Source of the DNA: Deltaproteobacteria bacterium
GTDB lineage: Bacteria; Desulfobacterota; Syntrophia; Syntrophales; JACQWR01
Assembly (NCBI GenBank): GCA_016209105.1
Contig: JACQWR010000006.1
Coordinates: 124,001 to 188,000, forward strand
Length of the DNA stretch: 64,000 bases
Direction: 5' to 3'
Each line of letters starts with the position of its first letter. Within the stretch, counting starts at the first letter, position 1. This document shows positions 60,159-64,000 of this stretch, piece by piece. Both the position numbers and the translations under genes were made by a program. A model generated the notes under the pieces. It did not search any database, had not been told where the DNA came from, and saw only the letters and a list, made by a program, of their open reading frames with translations.

Positions 60159-61853
60159 ATGAACCATACAATAAAGTTCAGTCCCGGCAGTTTCCAGGCG
60201 GAGGTGGATGCCGCCCTGGCGGAAATGGCCGGGGAGCGGATTGTCGCCCGCATCTGGGAAAAGGATTACACCGTCTGGAAGCCGTCGCCCGTCGAGATCG
60301 TGAATCGTCTGGGCTGGCTCAAGAGCGCCGAAGACATGACGAACAAGCTGGCGCTGATAAATGCGGCAGCCCAGAAGGTGCATGCCGGCGGCTATAACCG
60401 CCTGATCCTGCTGGGCATGGGAGGCTCTTCTCTGGCCCCCGAGGTCTTTCATAAAACGTTCGGCGCCCGACGCGGCTATCCGGTCCTCATGGTTCACGAC
60501 AGCACCGACCCCGGCGCCGTCCTCGCCTCTGCGGAAGCTATGGATCCGGGAAAAACGCTTTTTGTCGTTTCCACGAAGTCCGGCGGGACGGTGGAGACCT
60601 TTTCCTTCCTCAAGTATTTCTATAACGTCATGGCCCAGTCCCTCGGGGCCGAGCGGACCGGGGAGCATTTCATCGCCATCACCGATTCCGGCAGCGCCCT
60701 GGCGGACCTGGCCGTCGCACACAATTTCCGCGAGCTTTTCCTCAATGATCCGGATATCGGCGGACGCTATTCGGCGCTATCCTATTTCGGCCTGGTTCCG
60801 GCGGCGCTGACCGGCGTTGATATCAAGGCTGTTCTCGACCGTGCCGTCGCCGCGCAGCGGCAGGAGCAAGCGGGGGACGCACGGAACGCGGGAACTCCCT
60901 GCGGCGCTTATCTCGGCGCGGTGCTGGGGGAGATGGCGAGGCGGGGCCGCAATAAGGTTACGTTCATCCTTTCGCCGCGCATTGCGGGCTTTGGCGACTG
61001 GCTGGAACAACTTCTTGCGGAGAGCACGGGCAAGGAGGGGAAGGGGATCCTGCCGGTGACCGGGGAGCCGTTCGGAGATCCCCATGCCTATGGTGATGAC
61101 CGTCTCTTTGTTTCCCTCCGCCTCAAGGATGACGATACCAATGACGCCGGGTTAAACGCCATTGAACAGGCCGGCCATCCGGTCGTGGAGATGCAGCTTG
61201 ACGATCCTTACGATCTTGGGGCGCAATGTTTCCTCTGGGAGATGGCTACGGCGGTGGCAGGCTGGCGTCTCGGCATCAATCCCTTTGACCAGCCCGATGT
61301 GGAGGCGGCAAAGGTCCTCGCAAGAAAAATGATCGCCCGGTACCGTGAGGAGGGGAGCCTGCCGGCGGAGCGCCCCGCCCTATCCGATGACGGCGTCGCC
61401 GTCTACGGGGAGGTGCAGGCGGCGACCGCGGCCGAGGCGTTGATTCGGTTTCTCAGCCATGTCCGGCCGGGAGACTATGTCGCGATTCATGCCTACCTCT
61501 GTCCCTCCGCCGAAACTGATGCGGCGCTCGGCAGCCTGCGCCGGCGGATACGGGAGCGCTCAGGGGTTGCGACGACGGTGGGGTACGGGCCGCGCTTTCT
61601 GCACTCCACCGGCCAGCTGCACAAGGGCGACGGCGGTCAAGGCCTGTTCATCCAGTTGACCGCCGATGATCCGCGCGATGCGCCGATCCCGGATGAACTG
61701 GGCGCGCCTGCCTCTTCCGTGACGTTCGGCGTCCTCAAGACCGCCCAAGCCATGGGCGACCGCGAGGCGCTCATGAATGCCGGTCGTCGCGTTATGCGTT
61801 TCCACTTAGGGAAAGATAGCGTAGGTGGTTTGCGCCGGTTGATAAACACTTAA
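60159..61853 (+). CDS. pgi: Glucose-6-phosphate isomerase, type found in transaldolase-Pgi fusions
   Basis: A 564-residue sugar isomerase. SIS-domain motifs are LILLGMGGSSLAPEVFHK and LFVVSTKSGGTVETFSFLKYF, followed by GRYSALSYFGLVPAALTGVD. The C-terminal stretch RLGINPFDQPDVEAAK is characteristic of the Pgi half of bifunctional transaldolase-Pgi proteins, but no transaldolase domain is attached here. It interconverts glucose 6-phosphate and fructose 6-phosphate. The gene follows tkt and precedes a transporter gene by 11 bases. GGAGAG is present upstream of the ATG. Confidence 0.9.
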   Translation: MNHTIKFSPGSFQAEVDAALAEMAGERIVARIWEKDYTVWKPSPVEIVNRLGWLKSAEDMTNKLALINAAAQKVHAGGYNRLILLGMGGSSLAPEVFHKTFGARRGYPVLMVHDSTDPGAVLASAEAMDPGKTLFVVSTKSGGTVETFSFLKYFYNVMAQSLGAERTGEHFIAITDSGSALADLAVAHNFRELFLNDPDIGGRYSALSYFGLVPAALTGVDIKAVLDRAVAAQRQEQAGDARNAGTPCGAYLGAVLGEMARRGRNKVTFILSPRIAGFGDWLEQLLAESTGKEGKGILPVTGEPFGDPHAYGDDRLFVSLRLKDDDTNDAGLNAIEQAGHPVVEMQLDDPYDLGAQCFLWEMATAVAGWRLGINPFDQPDVEAAKVLARKMIARYREEGSLPAERPALSDDGVAVYGEVQAATAAEALIRFLSHVRPGDYVAIHAYLCPSAETDAALGSLRRRIRERSGVATTVGYGPRFLHSTGQLHKGDGGQGLFIQLTADDPRDAPIPDELGAPASSVTFGVLKTAQAMGDREALMNAGRRVMRFHLGKDSVGGLRRLINT

Positions 61854-61864
61854 AAGGAGGGGCT

Positions 61865-62839
61865 ATGAAGCGATATCTTTTTTTTACGGCGATTTGTGCA
61901 CTGGTTTATCTTGTCAGTCCGGCGGGGACCCAGGCGAAGGGGTATCCGGATCGTCCCGTCGAACTGGTGATTCCTATGGCGCCGGGAGGAGGCGCCGATG
62001 TGTCCGCCCGCATGTTCAGCGATGAACTGGGCAAGGCGCTCAAGGTTCCGATCATTGTGGTAAACCGGGCGGGCGGTTCCGGCGTCCAGGCGAGCCTCTA
62101 TGTGGCGCGGGGGAGAAAGGACGGCTATACCCTCTTCCTCGGGTCCGGGACGTCGCTCATCGTTATGCCCATCATCAATAAGGAAGCGACCTATGATCCC
62201 CTCAAGGATTTCATCCCCATCGCACAGTTTGTGTCCGTTCCTTCCGCCTTCGTTGTCCGGAGCGACTCTCCTTTTCGTACCCTGAATGATTTGATCGAAT
62301 ATGCCCGCGCCAACCCGGGGAAACTGAAAAACGGCGCCGGGGGGCTGGGCACGGAAAGCTACTTCAATCTGGCATTGCTCTGCGCCAAGGAGAAGATCAA
62401 GATAACCACGATACCCTTCAAGAGCGGCGGCGAGGCCCTGCCGGCGCTTCTGGGCGGACATGTGGACATGGCTTCCAATACGATTACGACCGTTGGCCCC
62501 CAGATCAAGGCGGGAAAACTCAGGGGACTGGCCATCACTTCGGATAAAAGAGTCCCCGATTTTCCCGATATCCCCACCACCGCAGAAGCGGGCATGCCCG
62601 ATATTAATTTCCGCACCTGGTTCGGCTTATTTGCGCCGGCCGGTACGCCCCAATCCGTGATCAACGTCCTGGTTCCCGCGGCGGCCAAGGTTTTCAAAAA
62701 CCCGGAGATCCTCCAGCGGGCCGTGCGTGCGGGATTTGTGGCTGATTACAAAGCGCAGGCTGAGTTTCGCGCGTTTATAAAAAACCGGCAGGAGACCGCG
62801 GGCAAGGTTGCCCAGGAAGCCGGCCTGAGCAAGAAGTAG
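61865..62839 (+). CDS. tctC: Tripartite tricarboxylate transporter solute receptor (TctC/Bug)
   Basis: A 324-residue periplasmic receptor with a signal peptide (MKRYLFFTAICALVYLVSPA). The Bug pattern is complete: YPDRPVELVIPMAPGGGADVSARMFS, then IIVVNRAGGSGVQASLYVARG, and YNPG-like FIPIAQFVSVP. It delivers a carboxylate to the TctAB membrane pair encoded directly after it. An AAAAGGAGG lies in the 11-base gap after pgi, so translation may follow sugar-metabolism transcripts. The ligand is unknown. Confidence 0.94.
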   Translation: MKRYLFFTAICALVYLVSPAGTQAKGYPDRPVELVIPMAPGGGADVSARMFSDELGKALKVPIIVVNRAGGSGVQASLYVARGRKDGYTLFLGSGTSLIVMPIINKEATYDPLKDFIPIAQFVSVPSAFVVRSDSPFRTLNDLIEYARANPGKLKNGAGGLGTESYFNLALLCAKEKIKITTIPFKSGGEALPALLGGHVDMASNTITTVGPQIKAGKLRGLAITSDKRVPDFPDIPTTAEAGMPDINFRTWFGLFAPAGTPQSVINVLVPAAAKVFKNPEILQRAVRAGFVADYKAQAEFRAFIKNRQETAGKVAQEAGLSKK

Positions 62840-62855
62840 GTATCGTGAGCGTGCC

Positions 62856-63290
62856 ATGAGAGAAACACCAAGCGGTTTTCTGTTTTTAGGGCTTTCCCTG
62901 TTTGTCGTGGGGGAGTCTCTGCGCATGGGCACCGGGACCATGAAGGAACCGGGGGCGGGATTCCTTTCGCTCTGGGCGGGCGTGATCCTGGCGGTTTTTG
63001 CCCTGGCGCTCATCATCAGGGGTTGGAAAGCGGACAAGGGGGCGGCGCGGGTGAGGCACTCCGGCGTCACCCTTATTGCCCTTATTGCGTTATTCGTTTA
63101 CAGCCTGATCATGGATGTAGCCGGTTTCGTCGTGGCGACGTTCTTCCTGATGGCGGTGCTGTTTCATCTTGCCCAGCGCCGCCCGTGGTGGGCGCTGCTC
63201 GGGATAAGCGCCCTGGTTACGGCCGTCGCCTACGTGGTGTTCGGCATCATCCTGAAGGTGTATTTTCCCGTGGGATTTCTGGGTATATAG
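62856..63290 (+). CDS. tctB: Tripartite tricarboxylate transporter small membrane subunit (TctB)
   Basis: A 144-residue protein with about four membrane segments: GFLFLGLSLFVVGESL, GAGFLSLWAGVILAVFALALI, TLIALIALFVYSLIM and FVVATFFLMAVLFHLA. This matches the TctB small-subunit pattern, including KEPGAGFLSLW. It follows tctC by 16 bases and precedes tctA by 10. Confidence 0.9.
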   Translation: MRETPSGFLFLGLSLFVVGESLRMGTGTMKEPGAGFLSLWAGVILAVFALALIIRGWKADKGAARVRHSGVTLIALIALFVYSLIMDVAGFVVATFFLMAVLFHLAQRRPWWALLGISALVTAVAYVVFGIILKVYFPVGFLGI

Positions 63291-63300
63291 GAGCACTTCG

Positions 63301-64000
63301 TTGGAAGCATTGCACAGTCTGATCTATGGCTTCGGCATTGTTCTGCAGCCGGAGAATATTCTTTTCTGTTTCCTCGGCGTCTTCATGGGCACGCTGGTGG
63401 GGGTTCTTCCCGGCCTCGGGTCGGCGGCCGCCATCTCCCTGCTGCTGCCGACGCTCTTCCACGTTCCCGGCGTCTCCGCCATGATCATGCTGGCAGGGAT
63501 CTGTTACGGCGCCATGTACGGCGGCTCCACTACCTCCATTCTGGTCAACATCCCCGGCGAGGTTGCCTCCGTGGTGACCTGTCTTGACGGGTACCAGATG
63601 GCGAAGCAGGGAAGGGCGGGCGCCGCGCTGGGCATCGCCGCTTTCGGTTCGTTCATTGCCGGCACCTTCGGTCTCATCGGGTTGATGCTCTTTGCGCCGA
63701 CACTGGCGAGTTTTGCGCTCCGCTTCGGGCCGCCGGAATACTTTGCCATGGCGTTCATGAGTTTCACGCTTGTTACCTACGTAAGCAAGGGTTCCCTCAT
63801 TCGCAGCCTGATCATGGGTTGCGTCGGGCTGATCATGAGTACGGTGGGCATGGATCCCATTACCTCTACCGGCCGCTTCACCTTCGGGCTGCCCGCCCTG
63901 CTCGACGGTTTCGAGATTGTGTACGTGGCGATGGGACTCTTCGGATTGAGCGAGGTACTGCTCAATCTCGGTGAATCCATGAACAAGGAAATCCTCCAGA
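63301..64000 (+). CDS. tctA: Tripartite tricarboxylate transporter large subunit (TctA), 3'-truncated by the window edge
   Basis: The start is a TTG preceded by AGGAG; the protein reads EALHSLIYGFGIVLQPENIL, then GTLVGVLPGLGSAAAISLLLPTLF and the family hallmark IMLAGICYGAMYGGSTTSILVNIPGE. About 233 residues are visible and the frame is still open at the end of the window, as expected for a ~500-residue protein with many membrane segments. With TctB it forms the permease for the TctC-bound acid. Confidence 0.92.
   Translation, partial: MEALHSLIYGFGIVLQPENILFCFLGVFMGTLVGVLPGLGSAAAISLLLPTLFHVPGVSAMIMLAGICYGAMYGGSTTSILVNIPGEVASVVTCLDGYQMAKQGRAGAALGIAAFGSFIAGTFGLIGLMLFAPTLASFALRFGPPEYFAMAFMSFTLVTYVSKGSLIRSLIMGCVGLIMSTVGMDPITSTGRFTFGLPALLDGFEIVYVAMGLFGLSEVLLNLGESMNKEILQ

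Noticed and set aside
58296-60722. An 808-codon open frame antisense to tkt and the start of pgi
   Set aside because: Both plus-strand genes are complete, with clear motifs; the antisense frame has low-complexity composition and no family features.

Overview
This window looks like a chromosomal segment of a Gram-negative, flagellated, anaerobic Desulfobacterota-type bacterium (former Deltaproteobacteria). A relative of Syntrophus/Smithella is my best guess, but no rRNA is present to prove it. The reasons are the dprA-topA-trmFO gene order, Bug/TctC solute receptors, an NDP-forming acyl-CoA synthetase fused to an acetyltransferase, a likely selenoprotein, and sigma-28-type flagellar promoters.

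Region 1 (1-22.1 kb) is a flagellin glycosylation island read entirely on the plus strand, with short or overlapping junctions. It starts inside a PseC-like aminotransferase. It continues with a nonulosonic (pseudaminic-like) acid set: a Gfo/Idh oxidoreductase, an SpsF-type cytidylyltransferase, a class III aminotransferase, a PseG-acetyltransferase fusion and PseI. Then come a B12-binding radical SAM enzyme, a FemAB/GNAT-like acyltransferase, three GT9 and one CgeB-like glycosyltransferases, an alpha/beta hydrolase-like protein, two GT2-TPR proteins, a Maf flagellin glycosyltransferase and a Maf N-terminal-only paralogue.

Region 2 (22.1-32.7 kb) is the late flagellar filament block: fliC, a very large fliD, fliS, a fliT/flgN-like gene, flaG, a TPR gene on the opposite strand, a small FlgM-associated-type gene, a REC-GAF-HD-GYP regulator and a lytic transglycosylase. 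Four sigma-28 promoters (fliC, fliD, flaG, flgM-like) can be read directly. The fliC leader holds a textbook CsrA-type hairpin with GGA in the loop.

Region 3 (32.7-40.3 kb) is housekeeping: dprA-topA-trmFO on the minus strand, a secreted multidomain protein, and a tRNA cluster Arg(TCT)-His(GTG)-Arg(TCG)-Lys(CTT) with its own promoter and terminator. Region 4 (40.3-52.3 kb) has the acyl-CoA synthetase/acetyltransferase fusion, several small membrane or secreted proteins, glycerate 2-kinase, a flavin-reductase-like protein, a secreted nuclease, LapA, and a nitrilase / exported isochorismatase-like hydrolase / Bug receptor trio.

Region 5 (52.3-64 kb) holds trxB, lgt, a CoA-disulfide-reductase/NADH-oxidase-like flavoenzyme, an RNA methyltransferase, cutA, a sugar-phosphate set (glk, tkt, pgi) and a tripartite tricarboxylate transporter (tctC-tctB-tctA, the last running off the window). 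The flavoenzyme has one in-frame TGA exactly at the redox-active cysteine, followed at bacterial SECIS distance by a hairpin. It is the best candidate here for unusual biology.

Two related families of short inverted-repeat elements (three copies) sit exactly at gene ends; two of them overlap the host gene's stop codon.
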